A stretch of DNA of 64,000 nt from JALORV01 sp963707445 (GCA_963707445.1 CAVPPW010000002.1:1-64000), one strand, 5' to 3'. Shown: positions 31,215 through 40,580, counted from the first letter of the stretch. Program-made: numbers and translations. The notes: generated by a model from the sequence alone, not told the origin.

Positions 31215-32012
31215 ATGAAGCTCGCGATCGCCGGCGCCTCCGGCAAAATGGGGCAGATGCTGATCGAGACTGCGCTGACGCAGCCCGATTTGCAGATTGC
31301 GGTCGCGCTGGACCGTCCGGACAGTCCGATGCTCGGCCGGGACTGCGCCGAAACGCTCGGGCGTATGACCGGAGCGCGCGTCGGCGCCGATCTCGCCGCG
31401 GTTGCAGCGGCCGACGTCCTGATCGATTTCACTCGCCCGCAAGCGACACTGAAGCACTTGGATGCCTGCAGTGCGGCCGGCGTGCGGATGGTGATCGGCA
31501 CGACGGGGTTCGACGAGGCGGGCAAGCGCGCGATACATGCTGCGGCCGAGCGCATCGCCATTGTGTTCGCACCGAACATGAGCGTCGGCGTCAACGCGAC
31601 CTTCAAGCTGGTGGAAATGGCGACACGCATGCTCAATGAGGGCTACGACATCGAGATCATCGAGGCACACCATCGCCACAAGGTCGATGCCCCATCGGGC
31701 ACCGCGCTGAAGATGGGCGAGATCGTCGCCGGCGCGCTCGGGCGGCCGCTGGCGGAACTCGCGGTCTACGCGCGCGAAGGTCACACCGGCGAGCGCCGGA
31801 CGGGGTCGATCGGCTTCGCTGCGATTCGCGGCGGCGACATCATCGGCGACCACACTGTCCTCTTCGCTGGCGCCGGAGAACGCATAGAGATCACGCATCG
31901 CTCCGGCAGCCGCCAGTCGTATGCGAACGGCAGTCTGCGCGCGGCACGCTTCGTTGCAGAACAGCCCAAGGGGCTGTTCGACATGTTCGACGTGCTCGGG
32001 TTGGCGCGATGA
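31215..32012 (+). CDS. dapB: 4-hydroxy-tetrahydrodipicolinate reductase
   Basis: NAD(P)H-dependent step of lysine and diaminopimelate synthesis. 265 residues starting MKLAIAGASGKMGQMLIETAL with the nucleotide-binding GASGKMG loop. Catalytic motif EAHHRHKVDAPSGTALKMGE at about 155-174. The stop overlaps the exbB start (ATGA), so it is cotranscribed with the transport-energising genes. Confidence 0.94.
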   Translation: MKLAIAGASGKMGQMLIETALTQPDLQIAVALDRPDSPMLGRDCAETLGRMTGARVGADLAAVAAADVLIDFTRPQATLKHLDACSAAGVRMVIGTTGFDEAGKRAIHAAAERIAIVFAPNMSVGVNATFKLVEMATRMLNEGYDIEIIEAHHRHKVDAPSGTALKMGEIVAGALGRPLAELAVYAREGHTGERRTGSIGFAAIRGGDIIGDHTVLFAGAGERIEITHRSGSRQSYANGSLRAARFVAEQPKGLFDMFDVLGLAR

Positions 32013-32689
32013 GCGGCGGCCTCGGTCTCGCTCACTTCTGGGAGCAGGCGGACGGCGTGATCCGGATGACCGCATATTTGCTGCTGGCGATGTCCGTTAC
32101 GAGCTGGTTTCTAATTCTTTGGAAAGGCTGGGCGTGGTGGCGCGTGCGACGCGCTGCGCGTGCGATCGATTCGTTCTGGAGTGCGCCGTCAATCGAGGTG
32201 GCCATCGCGCAGCTGAAGCCAGCTGATGCGGAAAGCGTCTTCGTGCCGCTGGCGGCCGGTGCGGCGAACGCCGCCTCACATCCGGCCGCGGAAAACAGCC
32301 TGGCCGCGCAGATCGACCGCTCGGAGCTGATCACGCGCGCTCTGCGCCAGCGCATCAACGAGGCCGCGAGCCGGCTCGAAGCCGGGCTGACGATCCTCGC
32401 CTCGGTCGGCAGCACGGCTCCCTTTGTCGGACTGTTCGGCACCGTCTGGGCCATCTACCGCGCCTTGCTCAACATCGCGTCCTCGGGGCAGATCGCGATC
32501 GACAAGGTGGCGGGACCCGTTGGCGAGGCGTTGATCATGACGGCGTTCGGGCTCGCGGTCGCGATCCCGGCCGTTCTCGCCTACAACGCATTTACGCGCG
32601 CGAACCGGATGGTGCTGGGACAGCTCGACGGTTTTGCCCACGACCTGCACGCGACGCTGACGACCGGGTCGCGGCTCGCCGTGCTGTAG
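32009..32689 (+). CDS. exbB: ExbB/TolQ/MotA-family proton channel protein
   Basis: 226-residue inner-membrane protein of a proton-driven energiser. Membrane segments lie at about 20-38, 128-150 and 172-192. The family core reads LTILASVGSTAPFVGLFGTVWAI and GEALIMTAFGLAVAIPAVL. The neighbour exbD and the TonB-dependent BtuB receptor nearby suggest service to TonB. No tonB gene is visible in the window, and a Tol-type role is the alternative. Confidence 0.88.
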   Translation: MSGGLGLAHFWEQADGVIRMTAYLLLAMSVTSWFLILWKGWAWWRVRRAARAIDSFWSAPSIEVAIAQLKPADAESVFVPLAAGAANAASHPAAENSLAAQIDRSELITRALRQRINEAASRLEAGLTILASVGSTAPFVGLFGTVWAIYRALLNIASSGQIAIDKVAGPVGEALIMTAFGLAVAIPAVLAYNAFTRANRMVLGQLDGFAHDLHATLTTGSRLAVL

Positions 32690-32703
32690 TCAGGCGGGGT
32701 CAC

Positions 32704-33135
32704 ATGCCCTTCGGAGGCTTCGAGCGACACGGCGGCACGCAGCAGCCGATGTCTGAAATCAACGTCACGCCGCTGGTCGACGTGATGCTGGTGCTTCTGG
32801 TGATCTTCATCATCACCGCGCCACTGCTCTCGTACGCGATCCGGCTGGATCTGCCGAACGACCCGGCGCCGGCAGCGGAAGTTGTTCCAGCGACCGTCAG
32901 GTTGTCGATCGACGCCGGCGGACAGGTGTACTGGGAATCGGACGCCGTCAGCGACGACGAGTTCCGGGCTCGGCTCGCCGCAGCCTCGCGGCAATCGCCC
33001 CTGCCTGAACTGAATCTGCGCGCCGACAAAGCGACGCGTTACGAGCGCATCGCCTTTGTCCTGTCAGGCGCGCAGCAGGCTGGGCTCGCGAAGATCGGTT
33101 TCGTCACCGAGCCTGCGGCGACTGCGCGTCCGTGA
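32704..33135 (+). CDS. exbD: ExbD/TolR-family biopolymer transport protein
   Basis: 143 residues. A short cytoplasmic tail with INVTPLVDVMLVLLVIFIITAP forms the single membrane helix and holds the conserved aspartate. The periplasmic domain contains RADKATRYERIAFVLSGAQQAGL. It lies 14 bases after exbB, and its stop overlaps the btuF start by four bases. It works with ExbB to drive TonB. Confidence 0.9.
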   Translation: MPFGGFERHGGTQQPMSEINVTPLVDVMLVLLVIFIITAPLLSYAIRLDLPNDPAPAAEVVPATVRLSIDAGGQVYWESDAVSDDEFRARLAAASRQSPLPELNLRADKATRYERIAFVLSGAQQAGLAKIGFVTEPAATARP

Positions 33136-34040
33136 TCGGACGCGTGCGTCGGATCGGCTCGACAGGCGGCGCGCGCGCGCTTGTGGCGGCCGCGCTGTTC
33201 GCCACCGCCTCCGCGAGTGTCGCGGTCAGTACGGTCGACGACGCCGGCACGCGCGTCGAACTGGCGCAGCCGGCCGCGCGAATTGTCAGCCTCGCCCCTC
33301 ACCTTACCGAGCAGCTCTTTGCGATCGGCGCCGGTGACCGCATCGTCGGCACGACCGAATTCGCCGACTATCCCGTCGCCGCGCAGCGCATTCCGCGAGT
33401 CGGCCGGGCGCACAGTGTCGATCTGGAGCGAATTGCGCGGCTCAAGCCGGACCTGATCGTCATCTGGGGCAGCGGCTTTCCGCCCGGCACCGTGGACGCA
33501 GTGCGGCGGCTGGGCACGCCGGTCTTCGTCAGCGAACCGCATGCGCTAGACGATGTCGCCTCGTCGATGGAGCGCCTCGGCGTGCTCGCCGGCCGCGACG
33601 GCACACAGGCCGCCACGGCGTTTCGCGGCAAGATCGAGGCACTGCGCGCGCGCTACGCGGATCGGCGCGCGGTGCGGGTCTTCTACCAGGTGTGGGCCGC
33701 GCCGCTGATGACGCTCTCGGGCCGGCACGTGATCAGCGAGGCGATCGCGCTGTGCGGCGGGCGTAACGTGTTTGCCGATCTCGCACCGATCGCGCCGCAG
33801 GTTTCGGTCGAGGCGGTCGTCGCGGCCGATCCTGAAGCGGTGATTACCGCGGAGCCGGGTGCTCACGCCAGCACCGCGCTGGCGCTGTGGCATCAGTTCC
33901 CGTCGATGGCGGCAACGCGCCGCGGACAGTTCTACACGCTCGACGCGGATCGCCTGAACCGGCACGGCCCGCGGCTGGCCGATGAAATCGGGGCGCTCTG
34001 CGTCGCAATTGAGCAGACCCGCGCGGCGTCGATCAAGTAA
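33132..34040 (+). CDS. btuF: Cobalamin ABC transporter substrate-binding protein
   Basis: 302 residues with GTG start overlapping the exbD stop. An N-terminal signal sequence (ALVAAALFATASASVAVS) is followed by ARIVSLAPHLTEQLFAIGAGDRIVGTTEFADYP, the start of a class III binding-protein lobe, and a second lobe from about residue 190. No lipobox cysteine, so it is periplasmic. Convergence with btuB-btuC-btuD, under a B12 riboswitch, supports B12 as ligand over iron chelates. Confidence 0.85.
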   Translation: MIGRVRRIGSTGGARALVAAALFATASASVAVSTVDDAGTRVELAQPAARIVSLAPHLTEQLFAIGAGDRIVGTTEFADYPVAAQRIPRVGRAHSVDLERIARLKPDLIVIWGSGFPPGTVDAVRRLGTPVFVSEPHALDDVASSMERLGVLAGRDGTQAATAFRGKIEALRARYADRRAVRVFYQVWAAPLMTLSGRHVISEAIALCGGRNVFADLAPIAPQVSVEAVVAADPEAVITAEPGAHASTALALWHQFPSMAATRRGQFYTLDADRLNRHGPRLADEIGALCVAIEQTRAASIK

Positions 34041-34070
34041 ATTGACGGGCTGCAGTTCACGGAGAATCCC

Positions 34071-34556
34071 ATGATCGATCGCACGCTGCCTTTGCCGTCA
34101 CGCGCCGTTCTCGCCGCGGCGCTCGCGGCTATGCTGCTCGGGGCTTGCGGCAAGAAGGAAGAGTCGGCCGACAAGGGAGCGCCGCCCGCGGCGGCAACGC
34201 CGTCCAAAGCCACTCCGCCATCGGCTGTGCCGACAGACCGCGAGGTCCGCATCACGGAGGTCAGGCCGGAGCTCGGTACGCTGACCGTCGGCCAACCGGT
34301 CAAGACCGTCATCAGCGGAACCTACAAGCTGCCCTCACCGGGCGGCAGCATCGGCATCGTCGTGCAGGACGGGAAGAGCGGCCTGGTCGCCAACAAGATA
34401 ACGCAGGTCGCAGACAGCAGTGGCGTGTTCACTGAGGAAGTCGAGTTCAAGGTTCCGGCGACCGACAAGATCTTCCTGCATGTGCCGCTGTACGTGAAGG
34501 GCGACACGAAGTCGTCCACCGTCGCGTCGCGCGAGTGGGCCGTCAAGCAGAAGTAA
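34071..34556 (+). CDS. Putative small lipoprotein
   Basis: 161 residues with signal peptide ending in lipobox LLGAC followed by GKKEESADKG and a low-complexity Ala/Pro/Ser/Thr linker (35-55). The C-terminal domain of about 100 residues (VRITEVRPELGTLTVG to REWAVKQK) looks beta-rich. I do not recognise a family. It is last in the bamE-dapB-exbB-exbD-btuF run and converges on the ParA-like gene four bases away. The left copy is deleted. Confidence 0.75.
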   Translation: MIDRTLPLPSRAVLAAALAAMLLGACGKKEESADKGAPPAAATPSKATPPSAVPTDREVRITEVRPELGTLTVGQPVKTVISGTYKLPSPGGSIGIVVQDGKSGLVANKITQVADSSGVFTEEVEFKVPATDKIFLHVPLYVKGDTKSSTVASREWAVKQK

Positions 34557-34560
34557 TCCG

Positions 34561-35181
34561 CTACGGCTCGACCCACTCGAGCAGGGTGCGCCACTGCTCT
34601 AAGTCGCGCTCCACCCGTCCCGGCGCGACGTCCCACAGTGTGAGCCCGTGGGCCGCCAGCTGGACGTAGTTCTGCGTATCGCGCAGGAAACCAAGCACGG
34701 GAAGTCCGAGGTCTTCGACAAAACGCTGCAGCTGATCGGCCGCACGCGTGCGCGCGTCGACACGCATGCCGAGGATGCCGACGCGTGGCGCACCATCGAG
34801 CAGGTTGCGATCGGCCAGTTTGGCAAGGAAAGCCTGGGTCGCATAGATGTCGAAGAGTGAAGGCTGCACCGGCACGATCACGCGGTCCGCGAGTTTCATC
34901 ACGTCGCGCAGCGCGTGGCCGCGCAGCCCGGCCGGCGTGTCGAGCACGACGTGCGTTACGCCCTTCGGCGGCCGCGCGATCTTCTCGTCGGAACGGTCCC
35001 AAGACTGGATGTGCGGCAGCGTGGTCGGACGGATGCCGAGCCATGCCAGCGCGGACTGCTGCCGGTCAAGATCGCCGAGCATCGTGGGGTGGCCCCGCCA
35101 CGCGAAGTAACCGGCCAGGTTGGTCGCGGCCGTGCTCTTGCCGCAGCCGCCCTTCGGGTTGGTAATGAGGACGATGGGCAT
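34561..35181 (-). CDS. ParA/MinD-family ATPase without ParB partner
   Basis: 206 residues. Deviant Walker A KGGCGKST at 10-17, Walker A' near 35 (GDLDRQQSALAWL) and Walker B near 80 (HVVLDTPAGL). VPVQPSLFDIYAT resembles the VirC1/ParA group. No parB, parS or plasmid gene is nearby, and it lies 28 bases downstream of btuD on the same strand. Chromosomal orphan ParA proteins often position a cargo, but no cargo can be named here. Confidence 0.85.
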   Translation of the reverse strand: MPIVLITNPKGGCGKSTAATNLAGYFAWRGHPTMLGDLDRQQSALAWLGIRPTTLPHIQSWDRSDEKIARPPKGVTHVVLDTPAGLRGHALRDVMKLADRVIVPVQPSLFDIYATQAFLAKLADRNLLDGAPRVGILGMRVDARTRAADQLQRFVEDLGLPVLGFLRDTQNYVQLAAHGLTLWDVAPGRVERDLEQWRTLLEWVEP

Positions 35182-35209
35182 CGCGAAAGTCTAGGCAGCA
35201 GCGGCGGTG

Positions 35210-36004
35210 TCACGCCTGCGCGCGCGAGCCTTGCGGGCCGCGCGGGCGATCGCCGTGGACATGGAAAAACGATTCGTCTCCTGCTTGCACCCGGCTGATT
35301 GGCGTCGCGAACAGGTCCGACAGCGCAGCCGCCGTCAGCACGTCGTCCGCCGAGCCGGCAAGCGTCCGGCCATCGCCCCAAAGCAGCAGCGCATGCGTGG
35401 CAAACCGCGTCGCCGCGTTCAAATCATGCAGGCTCGCGACCAGCGCGCGGTCGGTCAGCGTGCGCAACTCGCCGATCACGTGTGCCTGATGCCGGGGATC
35501 CTGGTGCGCGGTCGGCTCGTCGAGCAGCACGAGCGGCGTGTCCTGCGCAAGCGTCGTCGCAATTGCAACGCGCTGCCGTTCGCCGCGCGACAATCTTCGC
35601 ACGTCGCGGTCCGCCAGCGCAGCGCAATCGAGCCGCTGCAGCCAGTCGCGGGCAATCGGCGCCGCGGCCGACTCGTCACGGAACACGTAGCGGGCAGTCA
35701 GTACCGTGTCCAACGCGGTGCTCGCGAACGGGTCGAGCCAGCGATCGGTGAGCAGCGCGCGCAGCCGCGCGAGCTCGTCAGCGCGCAGACTGCCCACCGG
35801 TCGATCGCCGAACACGATGTCACCTCCGTCGAGCGGCCGGGCACCGGCGGTCGCACTGAGCAGCGTCGATTTGCCGGCGCCATTGGGTCCAAGCACTGCC
35901 CAGCGCTGACCGGGCTGCAGCGTCAGGTTGAGCGAAGCGACCAGCAGGCGCCGCGGCGTGCTCAGCGTCACACCGCGCAGCTCAATGGTCGCCGCGCTGT
36001 TCAT
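35210..36004 (-). CDS. btuD: Cobalamin/iron-siderophore ABC transporter ATPase
   Basis: 264 residues starting MNSAATIELRGVTLSTPRR. Walker A GPNGAGKST (about 39-47), signature LSRGERQR, Walker B PLVLLDEPT, and the H-loop histidine in SLHDLNA. The start overlaps the btuC stop by four bases. It forms BtuC2D2 with btuC; upstream btuB and its riboswitch point to B12. Confidence 0.9.
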   Translation of the reverse strand: MNSAATIELRGVTLSTPRRLLVASLNLTLQPGQRWAVLGPNGAGKSTLLSATAGARPLDGGDIVFGDRPVGSLRADELARLRALLTDRWLDPFASTALDTVLTARYVFRDESAAAPIARDWLQRLDCAALADRDVRRLSRGERQRVAIATTLAQDTPLVLLDEPTAHQDPRHQAHVIGELRTLTDRALVASLHDLNAATRFATHALLLWGDGRTLAGSADDVLTAAALSDLFATPISRVQAGDESFFHVHGDRPRGPQGSRAQA

Positions 36005-37010
36005 CGCCGCCCGAGTATCCAGAGAAACACCGGCACGCCGATCAGTGCAGTCAACACACCGACCGGAAGCTGCAGCGGCGCCACCACGGTTCGCGCGATC
36101 GTGTCCGCGCTGACGACGAGTGTCCCGCCGAACAGCGCCGATGCGGGCACGGTCACGCGCTGGTCATTGCCGGCAAGCAAGCGCGTCAGGTGCGGGGCCA
36201 CGAAGCCGACGAATCCGACTGCGCCGGCGAGCGTCACAGCGCCGGCGGTTGCCAGCGCTGCCACGAGCACGAGCCGCCGGCGCGTCGCGCCGACGCGCAC
36301 GCCCTGCGAATAGGCCTGCAAATCGCCGCGCAGCATCAGGTTCAGCGCGCGCGCCTCGCTGCTCGCGACCACCAGCAGCACCGCCGCAAGCAGCAGCGCG
36401 ATCAGCGCGGCGCCGAGGTCGGTGGCGCCGGCCAGATCACCGAGCAGCCAGAACACCATCGAGCGCAGCCGACCGTCGGGCGCCAGCGCCAGCATCAGGC
36501 TCATCAGCGCCGTCGCGAACGACGCGAGCATCACACCGGTCAGCAGCACCGCGCCGGTCGCCTGCTCGCCGCTGCTCGTCTCGCTCGAATAAAGCGCGCG
36601 CCGCGCCAGCAGGAAGAGCAGTCCCAGCGTCGCCAGTGCGCCGCCGACGGCTGCAATCTGCACGCCGGCGGCGCCCAGCCCGGCGGCCAAGCGCCAGCAG
36701 CGCTGCGAATGCGGCGCCGCCCGAAATGCCGAGCACATACGGGTCAGCGAGCGGATTGCGCAGCAGCGCCTGCAGCAGCGCGCCGGACAGTGCCAATAAG
36801 GCTCCGACCGCAAACGCCGACAGCGCGCGCGGTGCGCGCAGCCCGAGCACGATGTCGGCTTCCGGCCGGAGTCGGGTCGCCCCGCGTGATCGCGCCAGCG
36901 AGTTCCGACCAGCTGACGTCGACGCTGCCGATGGCGAGCGCCGCGATCAGGCTGGCAGCGGCCGCTCCGATCAGGACAAGCAGCACAGTCGACGGCGCGG
37001 GTCGGTTCAC
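36001..37010 (-). CDS. btuC: Cobalamin/iron-siderophore ABC transporter permease (two frameshifts)
   Basis: FecCD-family permease of about 335 residues. It starts MNRPAPSTVLLVLIGAAAASL at 37010, six bases after btuB. An indel near 36865 separates ELAGAITRGDPTP from LGLRAPRALSAFAVGALLALSGA, and a second near 36690 separates AALLALG from GLGAAGVQIAAVGGALATL. The rest is open to 36001 (VGFVGFVAPHLTR, PLQLPVGVLTALIGVPVF). The product is the B12 channel. Confidence 0.85.
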
Positions 37011-37016
37011 GATCGC

Positions 37017-38904
37017 TCAGATGCGCAGGTCGAGGCCGACGATTGCCGTCCGCGGCAGCGTGTTGTACCCGCTGACGGTCTCGTAGTCGGCATCGAACAG
37101 GTTCTCGATGCGGGCGCGCAGCGTGATCGCTGGGCGCAGGCTCCAACTCGCGACGAGCCGCGCGAGTGTGTAGCTCGCGAGCTGCACCCGTTGCAGCGTG
37201 TTGATGTCGAGATCGTCGCGCGGACCGACCGCCGTCAACTCGAAGCCGGCGCTCCATGACCCCGGCGCCACGTAGACCGAGGCGTTGACGATCCACGGCG
37301 CACGTCGCAACAGCTTCTCTCCGGTCTCATCGTCAACGGCGCGCAGCAGCGTCCCGTTCGCCGCGAACGACCAGATGCCGTGGCGCCAGGAGCCCGCGAG
37401 TTCGAAGCCGGTCACGCGCGCCTTGTCGAGGTTCTCCGCACGCGCAGTCGCCGGGTCAAAGACGATCAGGTCACGCGTGTCGGTGCGGAACAGGCCCGCT
37501 CGCGCCGTAGCGTCTCCGGCGGCATATTGCAGCCCGACCTCGCCGCTGACGGCGCGCTCGGGCGCCAGATCGGGATTGCCGAAGCCCGGGAAGTAGAGAT
37601 CGTTGAAGCTCGGTGCGCGAAACGCGTTGGAAAGCTGCGCGGTCAGCCGCCACTCGGATCCGAGGCGGAAGCCGTAGGCCGCCAGTCCGGTGGTCGCGCC
37701 ACCAACGTCCGAATACTGATCCTGCCGCACGTTCAGCTGCAGCTGCTGCGGCCCGAATTCGCCGATGAGACCGAGCCAGCCGCTGCCGACCGCACGAGTG
37801 AATCGCTGCGACTGGCCGCCGAAGTTGGGATCGTAGGCCGTCGATTCCCCAACCTGGTGCAGGTACTCGGCACCGAGCTGCGCCCGCATCTGGCTGGTCA
37901 CGGTCACATCGTTCGTCCACGTCGCCGCCACGTTGTCGGAGCTGAACTCGCCGTTGTTGAACGAAGCCGGATCGCTGACGATGTTGCTGCTGCGGTCGCG
38001 ACTGGCACCCAGCGCGAGTTGCGTGCTCCAGCGCTCGTTCACCGCGGTGCGTAGCAGTGCGTTGCCGGCAGCGAGCTGGGATTTCTCCAGGTGGGTCGCC
38101 GTCGGCCCGTCTGCCGTGCTGTCGAACTCGGTCCGGTTGCGATTGAGCCAGCCGTTCACGGCCAGCAGGGTCTCGCCGGAGCGGTAGGTCGCCCCGAGTG
38201 ATGCCGTCAGATAGTCGTTGCCGTCGATGTCCGGGTTGGCGCCGGCAGCGAACGGACCCGGCACCACGCGTGCTACGTCGATCGTTGAGAACGCGGCCGT
38301 CGTGCCGCCGCCGAGGGCGCCGCCGATGCGCACCGGGCCGAGATCGGTGCCGCCACTGATGTGGCCGTCGAGCGTGCGCCGCTGCCCGCCTTCGGCGCTG
38401 AGTGCCAGTCCCGGTTCAGCGCCGCGCCGCGTGAAAATCTGCACGACACCGCCAATCGCGGCGGAACCGTAGAGGCTGGATAGATTGCCGCGGACGATCT
38501 CGATGCGGTCGATCGCATCGAGTGCGATGCCGCCGACCGCGGCGGCGCCGCTGGTGCCGGCGTTGAGCCGCACGCCGTCGACCAGCACCAGGACCTGCGA
38601 GGAGTTCGCGCCGCGCACGAACAGCGACGCCGCGGTGCCGCGCCCACCCGATTGCGCGAACTGCACTCCGGTTTCGCGCGAGAGCAGGCTGACGATGTCG
38701 ACGCTTTGGGTGCGCTCGATGTCCGCGCGGGTGATGACCGATGTCGCAGGCAGCGCGTCATCGATCGCCTGGGTCTGCCGCGCCGGCGTGATCACCGTCG
38801 TCGGCAATTGCGGGGTCGCCTGCGCCAGCGCCGTGTCGATCGTCAGGACAAAAAGCGCGATCGCGGCAAGGCTGCCGCGTGCAGGCGATGCAACGAATGG
38901 ACAT
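37017..38904 (-). CDS. btuB: TonB-dependent vitamin B12 receptor
   Basis: Outer-membrane receptor of about 610 residues. The best start by position is the ATG at 38904 with GGAG upstream, but the open frame comes in from upstream (38948), so an indel in the signal peptide (about 38880) is likely; the left copy has one there too. TonB-box-like TTVITPARQ is followed by the plug (RADIERTQSVDIVSLLSRETGVQF, VLVLVDGVRLNAGTSG) and the 22-strand-type barrel ending ENLFDADYETVSGYNTLPRTA. It is preceded by a cobalamin riboswitch. Confidence 0.9.
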
Positions 38905-39020
38905 CGTGACTCCTGCGCGCCGGCCCGCCGCCGGCAAGGTTCACACACGAACGAGTCGGGAGTCGGCTGGTCAGGGCGCAGGACGCGCCTGGCCGGCCGG
39001 CACCCCGCGGCTCGTCCTCC

Positions 39021-39206
39021 TGCCTATGGCCGGTCTCCGGGCTGCAGGAATGCTTCGCGCCTTCCCGCGTCGATGGACGCAGTGGCTGTTGCGAAGCGTG
39101 CGATATACGCGCCTGCTTACCGTTGCGGGGGCAGCACAGGTTGGGATGCGTTGCCGCAGCCTCCTGTTTCCCGTTTCACCGAAGTCACTGCCTTCGGCAC
39201 CATTGG
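39021..39206 (-). promoter_or_regulatory. Cobalamin riboswitch upstream of btuB
   Basis: On the minus strand the blocks ggtgaaacgggaaacagg, gctgcccccgcaacggtaag, gccactgcg, cgggaaggcg and agcccggagaccggcc occur in order, as in the B12 class. The element ends about 115 bases before the btuB start. Substitutions against the left copy lie in peripheral stems, and the core is unchanged. Adenosylcobalamin binding should lower btuB-btuC-btuD expression. Confidence 0.93.
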
Positions 39207-39290
39207 CCGGGGCAGTCTATCTCAGGAATTGCCGCGAGCACCGTCGCACACTCGGGGATCGGGTCCAAAGCGCGGTGTTACGATCGCCGC

Positions 39291-39515
39291 ATGCTCGAAG
39301 ATCTCGACCAGCTCGCCGGCAAGGTGCATGAACTCGCTCAGCTGGTGCAGTCGTTGCGAACAGAAAACCAGCAGTTGCGTTCCCAGCTCGTGCAGGCCAG
39401 TGGTGAACTGGATGCAATGCGCCATCGCGTCGACGAGGCCGGGCGCCGGCTTGACGTGCTGATGGAACGTCTGCCCGGTCATGCAAGCTCGCCGAAAGCG
39501 TCATGGAACACCTGA
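39291..39515 (+). CDS. ZapB-like short coiled-coil protein
   Basis: 74 residues, almost wholly a coiled coil (MLEDLDQLAGKVHELAQLV to MRHRVDEAGRRLDVLMERL). It overlaps the zapA start by 13 bases. The small protein upstream of zapA in betaproteobacteria is usually annotated as TIGR02449/ZapB-like. A -10-like tacgat lies six bases before the ATG in both arms, so the mRNA may have almost no leader. Confidence 0.78.
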   Translation: MLEDLDQLAGKVHELAQLVQSLRTENQQLRSQLVQASGELDAMRHRVDEAGRRLDVLMERLPGHASSPKASWNT

Positions 39516-39802
39516 CCGTCACGATCCTTGACCGTGAGTACCGGCTGGCATGCACGCCGGACGAGCGCGATGCGCTGCTGAAGTCTGCCGCGTATGTCGA
39601 CTCCAAAATGCAGGCGATCCGTTCCGGCGGCAAGGTGATGGGCGCGGACCGCATCGCGGTCATGGCGGCGTTGCAGATCACGCACGAGCTGTTTTCCGCG
39701 CGCAGCGCTGACGGCGTCGACCTGGGTGAACTGCGCCGTCGCGTGCGCGACCTGCTGCACACGGCCGAAGATGCGCTGCTGCCGCAAGAGAAGCTCTTTT
39801 GA
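39503..39802 (+). CDS. zapA: Cell division protein ZapA
   Basis: 99 residues: MEHLTVTILDREYRLACTPDERDALLKSAAYVDSKM in its N-terminal half, then a helix for tetramerisation (VMGADRIAVMAALQITHELF). It promotes FtsZ bundling. Length and sequence are normal. The 6S RNA gene follows 90 bases downstream, the classic arrangement. Confidence 0.92.
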   Translation: MEHLTVTILDREYRLACTPDERDALLKSAAYVDSKMQAIRSGGKVMGADRIAVMAALQITHELFSARSADGVDLGELRRRVRDLLHTAEDALLPQEKLF

Positions 39803-39839
39803 TCCGCTCGGTTGCGTGCAGCGCGGGACCGGGCGGGGA

Positions 39840-39845
39840 TACAAT
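39840..39845 (+). promoter_or_regulatory. Candidate -10 box of the 6S RNA promoter
   Basis: tacaat lies about 50 bases before the mature 5' end. The same hexamer is kept at the equivalent place in the left arm (8816-8821, minus strand) although the flanks differ. A convincing -35 box at standard spacing was not found. The product would be a slightly longer 6S precursor. Confidence 0.45.
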
Positions 39846-39892
39846 TCGGCTCGATTCGCTGCTGTGCGCGGGGCGCACGGCGGCACAAGGTT

Positions 39893-40069
39893 TTCCCTGC
39901 GGTGCTCGCGCAAAGGTCGTTAGTTCCTTGAACCGATGCGCTTTGCGCAAGGTTGCTGGGCTCGCGTCGCGGTGTGATCGGCACGCGTTTGCTGAACCTA
40001 AACGGCGTGGACAGCGACCACCCTGAACCGATGGTTCAGGACATCCGGCCGGGCGGCACAGGCGGGGAT
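39893..40069 (+). ncRNA. ssrS: 6S RNA
   Basis: About 177 bases. The terminal stem pairs tccctgc (39894) with gcgggga (40062-40068). It holds the hallmark 3' hairpin cctgaaccgatggttcagg and the zapA-adjacent location. It mimics an open promoter and sequesters sigma70 RNA polymerase. Ends are set by the closing stem and are good to a few bases. Confidence 0.86.
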
Positions 40070-40106
40070 CCTATCTTCAAGACGCGTGAGCCGCGTCCGG
40101 CTTCCG

Positions 40107-40580
40107 ATGAATTATTGGCTGATGAAGTCCGAGCCGGACGAGTGTTCGATCGACGACGCGCTCGCGGCCCCGAACCGGACTGTTCCATGGACCGGGGTGC
40201 GCAATTACCAGGCGCGCAACTTCATGCGCGACCGCATGAGCATCGGCGACGGCGTCCTGTTCTACCACTCGAGCTGCGCCGAGCCGGGTATCGCCGGACT
40301 GGCCGAGGTCGCCAGCGCTCCCTATCCCGATCCGACGCAGTTCCAGCGCAAGAGCCCGTACTTCGACGCGGCCTCCACGCGCGACAAGCCGCGCTGGGTG
40401 CTCGTCGACATCCGCGCCCGACGCAAGACGCGGCTGATACCGCTCGCCGAGCTGCGCGAACACGCGGCGTTGCGCGACATGGTCGTGCTGCGGCGGGGCA
40501 ACCGGCTGTCGATCACGCCGGTCACCGCCGACCAATGGGACTTCATCACGCGCGAGCTGCTGAAAGAGCGGGCGCAATGA
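40107..40580 (+). CDS. EVE-domain protein
   Basis: 157 residues. The start at MNYWLMKSEPDECSIDDAL is the family's conserved N-terminus; an upstream in-frame ATG at 40086 would add seven residues and is less likely. PUA-like fold with WTGVRNYQARNFMRD and FYHSSCAEPGIAGLAEV around the modified-base pocket. EVE proteins bind modified nucleic-acid bases; the in vivo ligand is unknown. The stop overlaps the next start (ATGA). Confidence 0.9.
   Translation: MNYWLMKSEPDECSIDDALAAPNRTVPWTGVRNYQARNFMRDRMSIGDGVLFYHSSCAEPGIAGLAEVASAPYPDPTQFQRKSPYFDAASTRDKPRWVLVDIRARRKTRLIPLAELREHAALRDMVVLRRGNRLSITPVTADQWDFITRELLKERAQ

Noticed and set aside
34561..35181. Plasmid partition or conjugation locus
   Set aside because: ParA-like ATPase only; no ParB, replication, relaxase or type IV secretion genes, and the neighbours are chromosomal housekeeping genes.
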